Of a DNA stretch of 64,000 nucleotides, positions 27,106-35,869 are shown piece by piece (the first letter of the stretch is position 1; every line of letters starts with the position of its first letter). Source of the stretch: Olleya sediminilitoris (lineage in GTDB: Bacteria; Bacteroidota; Bacteroidia; Flavobacteriales; Flavobacteriaceae). The DNA lies in NCBI RefSeq assembly GCF_016785945.1, contig NZ_JAEMEF010000003.1, positions 124,001 through 188,000 on the forward strand. The letters are read 5' to 3'. Under the pieces are notes generated by a model that was not told the origin of the DNA, did not search any database, and was given only the letters and a program-made list of their open reading frames with translations. The position numbers were made by a program, and so were the translations under genes.

Positions 27106-28353
27106 ATGGACGTATTAAAAATAGCAACAGCAGGTAGTGTAGACGACGGTAAAAGTACTTTAATTGGTAGATTATTGTATGATACAAAATCTTTGACTTC
27201 AGATAAGTTAGAAGCTATAGAAAAAAAGAGTAAACAACTTGGTTATGATTATTTAGATTTTTCTTTAGCTACGGATGGTTTAGTAGCAGAAAGAGAACAA
27301 GGAATTACTATAGATGTTGCGCATATTTATTTTTCTACAGCTAACAAAAGTTATATCATTGCTGATACACCTGGTCACGTTGAATATACAAGAAACATGG
27401 TAACAGGAGCTTCAACGTCTCAAGCCGCAATAGTTTTAATAGATGCACGTAAGGGTGTCATAGAACAGACTAATCGTCATTTTTTTATCAATAATTTATT
27501 AAGAATTAAGACTGTTATCGTTGCTATAAATAAGATGGATTTAGTCGATTTTTCCGAAGAGAGATACAATGAGATAAAATCTGAATTTGAAGCTTTGATG
27601 AGTAAACGTGACTATCAAGATCAAAACATTACATTCATACCAGTAAGTGCTTTAAAAGGAGATAATGTTGTTAATAAATCAGACAATACACCTTGGTATA
27701 AAGGAGAAACATTATTAGAGCATTTAGAAAATATTAATCAAAAGGATGTATTTAATGCTGGTACTCCAAGATTCCCAGTGCAATATGTTATTCGACCTAA
27801 AACTGAAGAATTTCATGATTTTAGAGGTTATGCAGGTAAAGTATATGGAGGCGAATTAAGTGTAGGTGACGATGTCGTTATTTTACCATCACAAACTAAG
27901 TCAAAAATTAAAGAGATACATTTTTACAATCAAAAAGTAGAGACAGCTTCAAGACGATCTTCTGTATTAATTACTTTAGAAGATGATGTAAATATAAGTC
28001 GTGGAGACATGATTGTAAAGTCTAATGATTTACCGGTTGTAGATAAACAGTTTACCGCAACTATTTCTTGGATGGACTCTCAAAATCTAACTGCAGGAAA
28101 TAAATATGTGATACAACATGGTGTTAATAAAGTTTTAGCTAAAGTAAATGCCATTAATCACAAAATAAATCCAGATTATTCTGGAATTGATGATTCTGTG
28201 AGTGCTTTGGGTATGAATGATATTGCATCTGTTACCTTTAAGCTTAATAAACCAGTTTTTTACGATGCTTTTAAAGACCATAGAACTAATGGATCTTTTA
28301 TTATCATAGATTCAAAATCAAATAATACTGTAGGCGCAGGATTTATTCAATAG
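27106..28353 (+). CDS. cysN: sulfate adenylyltransferase subunit 1 (GTPase)
   Basis: The GTPase subunit of ATP sulfurylase, related to EF-Tu. The G motifs are visible: GSVDDGKSTLIGRLL near 9-23, the DTPGHVEYTRNM switch near 89-100, and NKMDLVDF near 143. Two beta-barrel domains complete the 415 residues. There is no C-terminal APS kinase (CysC) extension, unlike the CysNC fusions of some bacteria, and no separate cysC gene is found in the window. It ends 79 bases before the sulfite reductase gene, whose upstream region carries the second 27-bp box. Confidence 0.95.
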   Translation: MDVLKIATAGSVDDGKSTLIGRLLYDTKSLTSDKLEAIEKKSKQLGYDYLDFSLATDGLVAEREQGITIDVAHIYFSTANKSYIIADTPGHVEYTRNMVTGASTSQAAIVLIDARKGVIEQTNRHFFINNLLRIKTVIVAINKMDLVDFSEERYNEIKSEFEALMSKRDYQDQNITFIPVSALKGDNVVNKSDNTPWYKGETLLEHLENINQKDVFNAGTPRFPVQYVIRPKTEEFHDFRGYAGKVYGGELSVGDDVVILPSQTKSKIKEIHFYNQKVETASRRSSVLITLEDDVNISRGDMIVKSNDLPVVDKQFTATISWMDSQNLTAGNKYVIQHGVNKVLAKVNAINHKINPDYSGIDDSVSALGMNDIASVTFKLNKPVFYDAFKDHRTNGSFIIIDSKSNNTVGAGFIQ

Positions 28354-28394
28354 TTTTTATTGAATAAATCTTATGGCCTAATATTTCATTTTTA

Positions 28395-28421
28395 ATTACC
28401 CTATTAAATCCATAGGAATTA
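28395..28421 (+). promoter_or_regulatory. 27-bp sulfur-gene box, copy 2 (candidate Rrf2 operator)
   Basis: Starts ATTACCCTA and ends ATAGGAATTA, again with CCTA-N9-TAGG. It ends 11 bases before the start codon of the sulfite reductase gene. A TTG (28360-28362) and the TAATATTT at 28379 could be a degenerate promoter just upstream. Confidence 0.7.
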
Positions 28422-28432
28422 TATATAAAATA

Positions 28433-30526
28433 ATGCAAAGTTTTAGAACCGAAATAGAAAACCCTTTAGTACAAAAGGATATTATTGAATTAGCTAATAA
28501 GATTGAGTTGTTTAATAACGGAAAAATTGACGAAGAAAAATTTAGAAGTTTGCGTTTAGCACGTGGTGTTTACGGTCAGCGTCAAGAAGGTGTACAAATG
28601 ATACGTATCAAGCTACCTTATGGTAAAGTGTTAAGTAATCAATTACGTCGTATTGCTGAGGTTTCAGATGAATATTCTAGAAGCAGATTGCACATAACAA
28701 CTCGTCAAGATATTCAAATTCATTATGTAGATTTAAAGCGTACACCAGAACTCTGGGCAGAACTAGAACGCGATAATGTAACCTTAAGAGAAGCTTGTGG
28801 TAATGCTGTAAGAAACGTTACAGCAAGCGAAACTGCTGGTATTGATGTTAACGAGCCTTTTGATGTTTCTCCTTATGCAGATGCGGTTTTCAAATTCTTT
28901 TTACGTAACCCAATTTGTCAAGAAATGGGACGTAAGTTTAAAGTATCTTTTTCTGGTACAGATGAAGACACAGGACTATCATACATGCATGATTTAGGAT
29001 TTATCGCTAAAATAGAAAATGGTGTAAAAGGTTTTAAAGTTATGCTTGGTGGTGGTTTAGGATCCCAACCAAGACATGCAGATTTGTTTTATACTTTCTT
29101 AGCTTCAGATAAAATAATTCCTTTAATGGAAGGTGTTTTAAGAGTGTTTGATCGTTATGGAGAACGAAAGAGTCGTGCAAAAGCAAGGCTTAAATTCTTA
29201 ATAAAAGATATTGGTTTAGAAGCTTTTAAAACTTTAGTTGAAGAAGAACAAAATGCCATAGAATTTAAATCTGTTGCTATAAATGAAGCCACATACCAAA
29301 CATCAACTCCAGTTTCAGTCGAAGCTCCAACAGTTGATATTAAAGACACCGAAGACTTCAACTTATGGAAAGCTACTAATATAATTCCGCAGAAGCAAGA
29401 CGATTATTTTGCTATAGGTATTAAAGTGTTATTAGGCGATTTTTACACAGATAAAGCAAGATTGTTAGCAGATTTAGTAGAAAAATATGCAGCAGGAGAA
29501 ATACGTTTAAGTTTAAGACAAAACATATTAATTCCATTTGTAAAAGCAGATTTAATTCCGTTTTTCTATCAAGAATTAAAAAAACTAGGTTTTGCAGAAG
29601 CTGGTTATAACAAAGCGGTCGATATTACAGCTTGTCCAGGAACAGATACATGTAATTTAGGGATTGCAAGTAGTACAGGAATAGCGGAAGAGTTGGAACG
29701 TGTTATAAAAGCAGAGTATCCACAATATTTATCTAACAACGATTTAGTAATAAAAATTAGTGGTTGTATGAATGCTTGTGGACAACACAATATGGCAAAT
29801 ATTGGGTTTCAAGGCATGTCTATTCGTACAAAAGATAAATTGGTTGCTCCAGCATTACAGGTTTTATTAGGTGGAGGAAATCTTGGAGATGGAAATGCCT
29901 ATTTCGCAGATAAAGTAGTAAAAGTGCCAAGTAGAAGAGGTCCTGAAGCGTTAAGAAGAATTCTAAACGATTTTGAAGCAAATGCCAACGGAAAACTATT
30001 TGTGGATTACTACAAAGAAAAAGGCGAAAAGTATTTTTATCAATTACTTACAGATTTGTCTGATGTTGAAAACCTAACACAAGAAGATTTTATTGATTGG
30101 GGAACCGAAGAAGCTTATGTAAAAGCAATTGGAGTAGGAGAATGTGCTGGAGTTGTTATCGATTTAATTGCCACATTATTTTTAGAGTGTGACGAGAAAA
30201 TTGAAGAAGCAGCAGAAGCTCTAAACAACAAAGTATATTCTGGAGCAATCTATGAAACTTACCGTTCTATGGTCAACGCAGCAAAAGCCATTTTACTTTC
30301 AGAAAATGTAAAAACCAATACACAAGCAGGTATTATTAGTCAGTTTGACGAGTTGTTTGTAAGCACAAATAAAGTAGAATTAGGAAACACCTTTTCAGAT
30401 TTAATCTATCAAATAAAAGTATTTCCACCAACTGAAGCATTTGCTACAAGTTATTTACAATCTGCAAAAACCTTTTTACAGATTGTAAAAAATTATCGCG
30501 AATCGCAATTAGTTGCTAAAAATTAA
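28433..30526 (+). CDS. ferredoxin-type sulfite/nitrite reductase with C-terminal helical extension
   Basis: A siroheme and 4Fe-4S reductase that takes sulfite to sulfide with six electrons. The cluster ligands are complete: C401 and C407 (CPGTDTC), C445 and C449 (CMNAC). The duplicated ferredoxin-like/siroheme halves are visible (RLHITTRQDIQIHYV near 85; EIRLSLRQNILIPFV near 356). The last ~140 residues (about 556-697) form a mostly helical HEPN-like extension that ordinary sulfite reductases do not have. The neighbouring siroheme genes and a ferredoxin-NADP reductase gene, and the absence of a CysJ flavoprotein, favour sulfite as substrate and ferredoxin as donor. Confidence 0.9.
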   Translation: MQSFRTEIENPLVQKDIIELANKIELFNNGKIDEEKFRSLRLARGVYGQRQEGVQMIRIKLPYGKVLSNQLRRIAEVSDEYSRSRLHITTRQDIQIHYVDLKRTPELWAELERDNVTLREACGNAVRNVTASETAGIDVNEPFDVSPYADAVFKFFLRNPICQEMGRKFKVSFSGTDEDTGLSYMHDLGFIAKIENGVKGFKVMLGGGLGSQPRHADLFYTFLASDKIIPLMEGVLRVFDRYGERKSRAKARLKFLIKDIGLEAFKTLVEEEQNAIEFKSVAINEATYQTSTPVSVEAPTVDIKDTEDFNLWKATNIIPQKQDDYFAIGIKVLLGDFYTDKARLLADLVEKYAAGEIRLSLRQNILIPFVKADLIPFFYQELKKLGFAEAGYNKAVDITACPGTDTCNLGIASSTGIAEELERVIKAEYPQYLSNNDLVIKISGCMNACGQHNMANIGFQGMSIRTKDKLVAPALQVLLGGGNLGDGNAYFADKVVKVPSRRGPEALRRILNDFEANANGKLFVDYYKEKGEKYFYQLLTDLSDVENLTQEDFIDWGTEEAYVKAIGVGECAGVVIDLIATLFLECDEKIEEAAEALNNKVYSGAIYETYRSMVNAAKAILLSENVKTNTQAGIISQFDELFVSTNKVELGNTFSDLIYQIKVFPPTEAFATSYLQSAKTFLQIVKNYRESQLVAKN

Positions 30527-30532
30527 AACGTT

Positions 30533-31312
30533 ATGACACCAAAATTAACAGTCGTTGGCGCAGGTCCAGGAGATCCAGATTTAATAACCCTAAAAGCTAT
30601 AAATGCAATAGCATCGGCAGACGTAATTATGTACGATGCATTGGTAAATAAGGAGTTGTTACAATACGCATCAAAAAAAGCAGAACTTATTTTTGTAGGT
30701 AAACGCAAGGGATGTTATGCTTACCAACAAAATCAAATTAACGAGTTAATTGTGGTAAGCGCTTTAAGAGGCAATCATGTAGTAAGATTAAAAGGAGGTG
30801 ATCCATTTATTTTTGGTCGTGGAGCAGAAGAGTTAGACTATGCTAAAGAATATGCAATAGAAGTTGCTGTTGTTCCTGGTATTTCTTCATCTTCAGCAGT
30901 ACCAGCTTACCAAGGTATTCCGTTAACAAAACGTAATGCCTCTCAAAGTTTTTGGGTCATTACAGGCACTACTAAATCTCACGAAATTTCTACAGATATC
31001 GCGTTAGCTGCAAAGTCTACTGCAACAGTTGTTATTTTAATGGGAATGGGAAAACTTTCAGAAATTGTTTCAATTTTTTCTTCGGAAGGCAAAGCTGATA
31101 CTCCTATTGCAATTATTCAAAATGGAACGCGTAAAGACGAAAAGGTTGGTATTGGTACCATAAGTTCTATTGAAGCTATAGTTGAAGAAAAACAATTGTC
31201 TTCACCAGCAATTATAATTATTGGAGAAGTAGTCAACCAACGTGTAGATTTAGCTTCAATGTATGAAAATGCAAATCAAACTAATAGAATTTCGCAACGT
31301 ATTTCAGCTTAA
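30533..31312 (+). CDS. cobA: uroporphyrinogen-III C-methyltransferase
   Basis: A SAM-dependent tetrapyrrole methylase that makes precorrin-2 from uroporphyrinogen III, the first committed step to siroheme for the sulfite reductase just upstream. The 259 residues show the SUMT signatures VGAGPGDPDLITLKAI near 5-20, VRLKGGDPFIFGRGAEE near 84, and VPGISSSSAVPAYQGIPLT near 115. It is a single-domain SUMT, not fused to uroporphyrinogen synthase or CysG. It starts 6 bases after the reductase stop and ends 5 bases before the next siroheme gene. Confidence 0.95.
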   Translation: MTPKLTVVGAGPGDPDLITLKAINAIASADVIMYDALVNKELLQYASKKAELIFVGKRKGCYAYQQNQINELIVVSALRGNHVVRLKGGDPFIFGRGAEELDYAKEYAIEVAVVPGISSSSAVPAYQGIPLTKRNASQSFWVITGTTKSHEISTDIALAAKSTATVVILMGMGKLSEIVSIFSSEGKADTPIAIIQNGTRKDEKVGIGTISSIEAIVEEKQLSSPAIIIIGEVVNQRVDLASMYENANQTNRISQRISA

Positions 31313-31317
31313 AAATT

Positions 31318-31899
31318 ATGGAAAGAAATAATTTATATCCTGTGTTTTTAAAAGTGAAAAACTTACAGGTTTTAATAGTTGGAGGTGGATTTGTAGCAGA
31401 AGAAAAATTAACGTTTTTACTAAAATCAAGTCCAGATGCAAACGTTACAATGGTCTCTCCAATGTTTAGGGAAGAAACTATTAAAATAGCCGAAACCGGA
31501 AATGTAACAAGAATAATAGATACGTATAACGATACCTATTTAGAAGGCAAGCATATGGTTGTAGCAACCACAGATAGTCCAGAGGTTAATGTGCAAGTTT
31601 ACAATGCATGTCGTGTACAATGTAAGTTGGTTAATGTGGCAGATAATCCACCTTATTGTGATTTTTACATGGGAGGAATTGTAACCAAAGGAAATGTAAA
31701 GGTTGCTATTTCTACTAACGGAAAATCACCAACTACAGCAAAACGTTTACGTCAGTTTTTTGAAGATGTTATACCAGAAAATATAGACGATATGGTTAAA
31801 AATCTTAATGAATATAGAAAAACTATAAAAGGAGATTTTGAGCAAAAAGTTGAAACTTTAAATGAATTTACTAAAGGCTTAGTAGAAAAAATAAAATAA
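31318..31899 (+). CDS. precorrin-2 dehydrogenase / sirohydrochlorin ferrochelatase-type protein
   Basis: The second siroheme enzyme (CysG N-terminal/Met8 type). It oxidises precorrin-2 with NAD and may insert iron to form siroheme. The 193 residues begin with YPVFLKVKNLQVLIVGGG, a Rossmann NAD site, and contain VNVADNPPYCDFYMGGI near 105 and a STNGKSPTTAKRLR segment near 138, all typical. A separate chelatase gene is not present, so this protein could do both steps, as Met8 does. It lies between cobA (5 bases) and the reductase gene (1 base). Confidence 0.92.
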   Translation: MERNNLYPVFLKVKNLQVLIVGGGFVAEEKLTFLLKSSPDANVTMVSPMFREETIKIAETGNVTRIIDTYNDTYLEGKHMVVATTDSPEVNVQVYNACRVQCKLVNVADNPPYCDFYMGGIVTKGNVKVAISTNGKSPTTAKRLRQFFEDVIPENIDDMVKNLNEYRKTIKGDFEQKVETLNEFTKGLVEKIK

Positions 31900-31900
31900 A

Positions 31901-32950
31901 ATGATTAAAACAGATATATTAATAATTGGAGCAGGACCAACAGGTTTATTTACAGTTTTTGAAGCTGGATTGTTAAAATTAAAGTGCCATTTAATTGATG
32001 CATTACCACAACCTGGTGGTCAATGTTCTGAGTTGTATCCTAAAAAACCTATTTATGACATTCCTGGTTTTCCAGAAATATTAGCAGGAGATTTAACAGG
32101 TAATTTACTAGAACAAGGTAAACAATTTGAACCTGGTTTCACTTTAGGTGAACGTGCCGAAACTATAGAAAAACAAGACGACGGAAGTTTTATTGTAACC
32201 ACCAATAAAGGTACACAACACCATGCGCCAATTGTTGCTATTGCAGGAGGTTTAGGTAGTTTTGAACCTAGAAAACCTAAGTTGGAAAATATAGAAAAAC
32301 ACGAAGATAAAGGTGTTAATTACTTTATTAAAGATCCCGAAATTTACAGAGATAAAAAAGTGGTTATTGCAGGAGGAGGAGATTCTGCTTTAGATTGGTC
32401 AATTTTTCTAGCAGACGTAGCTTCAAGTGTGACTTTAGTGCATAGAAGAAATGAATTTAGAGGTGCGTTAGATTCAGTTGAGAAAGTACAAGAATTAAAG
32501 TTGTTAAATAAAATAAACTTAATAACTCCAGCTGAGGTTACTGCTTTGCATGGAGAAGATCATATAAACGCAATAACAGTTACTAAAGATGGTCAAGAGT
32601 CAACTTTAGAAACGGATTATTTTATACCATTATTTGGGTTGTCACCTAAATTAGGACCAATTGGAAATTGGGGATTAGAGATCGAAAAAAACGCAATTAA
32701 AGTTAATACTGTAGATTATCAAACCAATATTCCAGGTATTTTCGCTATAGGAGATGTTAATACCTATGAAGGTAAATTAAAACTGATTTTATGTGGTTTT
32801 CATGAAGCAACATTAATGTGTCAATCAGCTTATAAGATTCTAAATCCAGGTAAAAAAATCGTTTTAAAATATACAACAGTTAGTGGTATTGATGGGTTTG
32901 ATGGTACACGTAAAGAGTCTCCAAAAGCAGTTGTAAAAGCCATTGTTTAA
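31901..32950 (+). CDS. ferredoxin/flavodoxin-NADP reductase, thioredoxin reductase-like type
   Basis: A 349-residue FAD- and NADPH-binding oxidoreductase. The FAD motif GAGPTGLFTVFEAGL is at about 8-22, PGGQCSELYPKKPIYDIPGFP at about 39-59 is the hallmark of the YumC-type ferredoxin-NADP reductase, the second Rossmann motif is VIAGGGDSALDW near 150, and IPGIFAIGDVN lies near 277. The redox CxxC of thioredoxin reductase is missing. Because it directly follows the siroheme genes, it most likely supplies electrons from NADPH through ferredoxin to the sulfite reductase; that pairing is inferred from context. Confidence 0.9.
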   Translation: MIKTDILIIGAGPTGLFTVFEAGLLKLKCHLIDALPQPGGQCSELYPKKPIYDIPGFPEILAGDLTGNLLEQGKQFEPGFTLGERAETIEKQDDGSFIVTTNKGTQHHAPIVAIAGGLGSFEPRKPKLENIEKHEDKGVNYFIKDPEIYRDKKVVIAGGGDSALDWSIFLADVASSVTLVHRRNEFRGALDSVEKVQELKLLNKINLITPAEVTALHGEDHINAITVTKDGQESTLETDYFIPLFGLSPKLGPIGNWGLEIEKNAIKVNTVDYQTNIPGIFAIGDVNTYEGKLKLILCGFHEATLMCQSAYKILNPGKKIVLKYTTVSGIDGFDGTRKESPKAVVKAIV

Positions 32951-33034
32951 ATGATTTTTGTTAAATTCCTGTTACAAAAGCATAAGATAATTTAAAAATA
33001 GAATTAGCTTTATAGCTTCAAATAACAATATAAT

Positions 33035-33781
33035 ATGCAGGAGACGTTGCAAATTCCGTTTAGGTTTAAAGAAAAAGTTGAAGACTTAGCAAAAGAGTTG
33101 TTTTACTGTGCTTTAGAAACTAGCGAAGCTCAAGACCAATTATTAGAAAATATAAAAGAATCTTTCTTTTTTGTGTCTAAAGCTTTGGATTGTGGCGTTT
33201 GTAATACCAAATGGGAACAATTTAAAGCAGGAGTTAAAGCTTTAAAATCAAAATTGCAACTGGATGCAGAAGCTGCTTATAATAACGATCCAGCAGCAAA
33301 AAGTGTTAGAGAAGTCTATTTAGCTTATCCTGGGTTTTATGCTATTGCAATGTATAGATTAAGTCATATTTTATGGCAATTGGATATTCCTGTGTTACCA
33401 CGTATGATATCGGAATATGCTCATGGTATAACAGGAACAGATATTCATCCTGGAGCTACTATTGGAGATTCATTTTTTATAGATCATGCAACAGGAGTTG
33501 TTATTGGCGAAACAGCTGTTATACACAATAATGTTATTATTTATCAAGGTGTAACTTTAGGAGGTATTAAAGTAGAAAAAGCTTTAGAAAACACAAAAAG
33601 ACACCCAACAATTAAAGACAACGTTACCATTTATGCTAATGCCACAATATTAGGAGGAGACGTTGTTATTGGAGAAGGATCTGTTATTGGAGCCAATGTA
33701 TGGATAACAAAATCCATCCCAGAACAGTCTTTGGTTACTTATAAATCAGATATTAAAATTACCAATAAATACAGTAAATGA
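33035..33781 (+). CDS. cysE: serine O-acetyltransferase
   Basis: Acetylates serine to O-acetylserine, the carbon acceptor for sulfide in cysteine synthesis. The 248 residues have an N-terminal helical domain (about 1-110) and a left-handed beta-helix with hexapeptide repeats: GTDIHPGATIGDSFFIDHATGV-type repeats at about 132-153, HNNVIIYQGVTLGG near 170, and GGDVVIGEGSVIGANVWI near 208. The catalytic histidine lies in the FIDHATG segment. Its last bases overlap cysM as ATGA, so enzyme and partner are co-translated, in line with the known cysteine synthase complex. Confidence 0.93.
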   Translation: MQETLQIPFRFKEKVEDLAKELFYCALETSEAQDQLLENIKESFFFVSKALDCGVCNTKWEQFKAGVKALKSKLQLDAEAAYNNDPAAKSVREVYLAYPGFYAIAMYRLSHILWQLDIPVLPRMISEYAHGITGTDIHPGATIGDSFFIDHATGVVIGETAVIHNNVIIYQGVTLGGIKVEKALENTKRHPTIKDNVTIYANATILGGDVVIGEGSVIGANVWITKSIPEQSLVTYKSDIKITNKYSK

Positions 33782-34656
33782 GTATTTTAAAACAAATAGG
33801 ATACACACCTTTAGTAGAAGCAACTAATTTAGTTGCAAATCCTAACGTTAAGTTATTTTTGAAACTAGAAGGTAATAATCCTGGTGGAAGCGTAAAAGAT
33901 AGACCTGCTTTTAATATGATTGCTGAAGCTGTCAAACGTGGTGATATTAAAAAAGGAGGACATTTAGTTGAAGCAACAAGTGGTAACACAGGTATTGCTT
34001 TGGCTTATGTGGCAAGTTTATTTGGTATAAATATATCTTTAGTTATGCCAGAAAACTCTACTATTGAGCGTGTCAAAACAATGCGAGCTTATGGAGCAGA
34101 GGTAGTTTTAACAGATTCTGATCGTGGGATTGAAGGCTCTAGAGATATTGCTTTTAAAATGAGAGACGAAAAAGGCTATTTGTTATTAAATCAGTTTGAA
34201 AATAACGATAACTGGAAAGCACATTATAAAACCACAGGACCAGAAATTTGGAGCGATACTAAAGGAGAAGTTACACACTTTGTATCTGCCATGGGAACCA
34301 CAGGTACTATTATGGGAACTTCTACATTTTTAAAAGAACAAAATAAAAACATTCAAATAATTGGTGCACAACCAGCAGATGGCTCTAGAATACCAGGAAT
34401 CCGTAAATGGTCTCCAGACTATGTGCCAAGTATCTTTGATGCGTCCAAAGTAGATCAAGTTATTGAAGTTAGTCAAGAAGAAGCAACAGCCATGACTAAA
34501 CGATTAGCCAAAGAAGAAGGCATTCTAGCAGGAATGAGTAGTGGAGGTTCTGTAGCTACTGCTTTAAAATTAATAGAGTCTTTAGATCAAGGAGTTGTAG
34601 TGGCAATTATTTGCGATCGAGGAGATCGTTATTTGTCTTCAGCTTTATTTGATTAA
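33778..34656 (+). CDS. cysM: cysteine synthase (O-acetylserine sulfhydrylase, CysM type)
   Basis: A PLP enzyme that joins sulfide (or thiosulfate) to O-acetylserine to give cysteine. The 292 residues are short as in CysM. The PLP lysine K40 lies in NPGGSVKDRPA, the substrate loop is EATSGNTGIAL near 64, and GTTGTIMGTSTFLK near 178 binds the phosphate. It is coupled to cysE by a 4-base overlap and ends the sulfur block. The choice of CysM over CysK rests on the length and the general look of the sequence; sulfide versus thiosulfate use cannot be read off. Confidence 0.92.
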   Translation: MSILKQIGYTPLVEATNLVANPNVKLFLKLEGNNPGGSVKDRPAFNMIAEAVKRGDIKKGGHLVEATSGNTGIALAYVASLFGINISLVMPENSTIERVKTMRAYGAEVVLTDSDRGIEGSRDIAFKMRDEKGYLLLNQFENNDNWKAHYKTTGPEIWSDTKGEVTHFVSAMGTTGTIMGTSTFLKEQNKNIQIIGAQPADGSRIPGIRKWSPDYVPSIFDASKVDQVIEVSQEEATAMTKRLAKEEGILAGMSSGGSVATALKLIESLDQGVVVAIICDRGDRYLSSALFD

Positions 34657-34684
34657 TATACATTATAGGGTTATATAATTTAAG

Positions 34685-34692
34685 TACTTTTG
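34685..34692 (+). promoter_or_regulatory. promoter -7 element for the lipid A deacylase-like gene
   Basis: TACTTTTG (TAnnTTTG), 22 bases before the ATG at 34714. Confidence 0.5.
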
Positions 34693-34713
34693 TAGCCTAA
34701 CTAAAAGTGTTTA

Positions 34714-35805
34714 ATGAAATCTTATTTTAATTGCTTATTCTTATGTTGTGCCCTCATTGCTACTGCACAACAAGAAAAAGATCCGTTTACTTTAGATGCC
34801 AATTTTTTCTATGGAAATATTGCCGAACATAACTCAGATATTTCTCATCTTATAAAAGGACATCCAACAGGAGTTATTTTTAGTTATAACCAGAAAACAT
34901 TTGGAAAAAATGCTTGGGAAAGCAGGTTTAATTATCCAGATTATGGAGCGTCTTTTATTTATCAAGATTTAAAAAATGAAACTTTAGGAAATAATTTTGG
35001 TGTCTATGCACATTATAATTTCTACTTTTTTAAGCGTAATTTAATGTTTAGGATAGGTCAAGGGTTAGCCTATAATACCAATCCTTATGACAAAGTAGAT
35101 AATTACCGTAATAATGCGTTTGGGACAACATTATTAAGTAGTACTTATTTGATGTTAAATTATAAAAAAGAAAATATTTTTAATAATTTTGGATTGCAAA
35201 CAGGCTTATCTTTAATACATTACAGTAATGCTAACGTAAAAGCACCTAATAGTTCAATAAATAGTATCACCTTTAATTTAGGCGTAAATTATATTTTAGA
35301 TAACGAAGCACAAACGGAGTATATAAAGCACGTCGATAATAAATTTACTGAAAAAGTAAAATATAACATTGCAGTCAGAACAGGAGTTAACGAGAGTGAT
35401 GTTATCGATACAGGTCAATATGCTTTTTATGTTATATCAGCATATGCTGATAAGCGTTTAAACCATAAAAGTGCCATCCAGTTAGGGACTGATGTGTTTT
35501 TTTCTAACTTTTTAAAAACACATATTAGATATAAATCTGTAGCTTTTCCTGAAGATAATGTGTCTGGAGACGAAGATTATAAACGTATCGGATTATTTGT
35601 TGGTCACGAATTGTTTATAAACAAAACATCATTAATAACACAATTAGGTTATTATGTGTATTATCCTTTCGATTTTGAAGGTCGTGTGTATAATCGTGTA
35701 GGTTTAAAACGCTATTTTGGAGATAAAATCTATGGTGCATTAACACTAAAATCTCATGGTGCAAAAGCAGAAGCTGTAGAACTAGGAATAGGAATACGTC
35801 TGTAA
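34714..35805 (+). CDS. acyloxyacyl hydrolase / PagL-like lipid A deacylase
   Basis: A 363-residue outer membrane protein with a signal peptide (hydrophobic about 4-17, cleavage near ATA-QQ at 18). The segment LSLIHYSNANVKAPNSSIN near 167-185 matches the PagL active-site pattern with its His-Ser pair, and the chain alternates in beta-strand fashion throughout, ending in a strand. PagL removes a 3-O-linked acyl chain from lipid A; Bacteroidota homologues are annotated as acyloxyacyl hydrolases. Function on this organism's lipid A is inferred. It has its own promoter element and no clear link to the neighbouring cys genes. Confidence 0.8.
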   Translation: MKSYFNCLFLCCALIATAQQEKDPFTLDANFFYGNIAEHNSDISHLIKGHPTGVIFSYNQKTFGKNAWESRFNYPDYGASFIYQDLKNETLGNNFGVYAHYNFYFFKRNLMFRIGQGLAYNTNPYDKVDNYRNNAFGTTLLSSTYLMLNYKKENIFNNFGLQTGLSLIHYSNANVKAPNSSINSITFNLGVNYILDNEAQTEYIKHVDNKFTEKVKYNIAVRTGVNESDVIDTGQYAFYVISAYADKRLNHKSAIQLGTDVFFSNFLKTHIRYKSVAFPEDNVSGDEDYKRIGLFVGHELFINKTSLITQLGYYVYYPFDFEGRVYNRVGLKRYFGDKIYGALTLKSHGAKAEAVELGIGIRL

Positions 35806-35849
35806 TTTGGTTTTTCGCGCTTGACGCGGAATTTTTTTAATTAAAACAT

Positions 35850-35866
35850 ATCGCTTTCGCGGAAAT
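35850..35866 (+). repeat. 17-bp GC-rich repeat, copy 2
   Basis: Identical to 20859-20875, here ending 3 bases before the start of the GIN lipoprotein gene. The preceding bases 35815-35830 contain the related CGCG-rich sequence CGCGCTTGACGCGG. Confidence 0.6.
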
Positions 35867-35869
35867 TAT

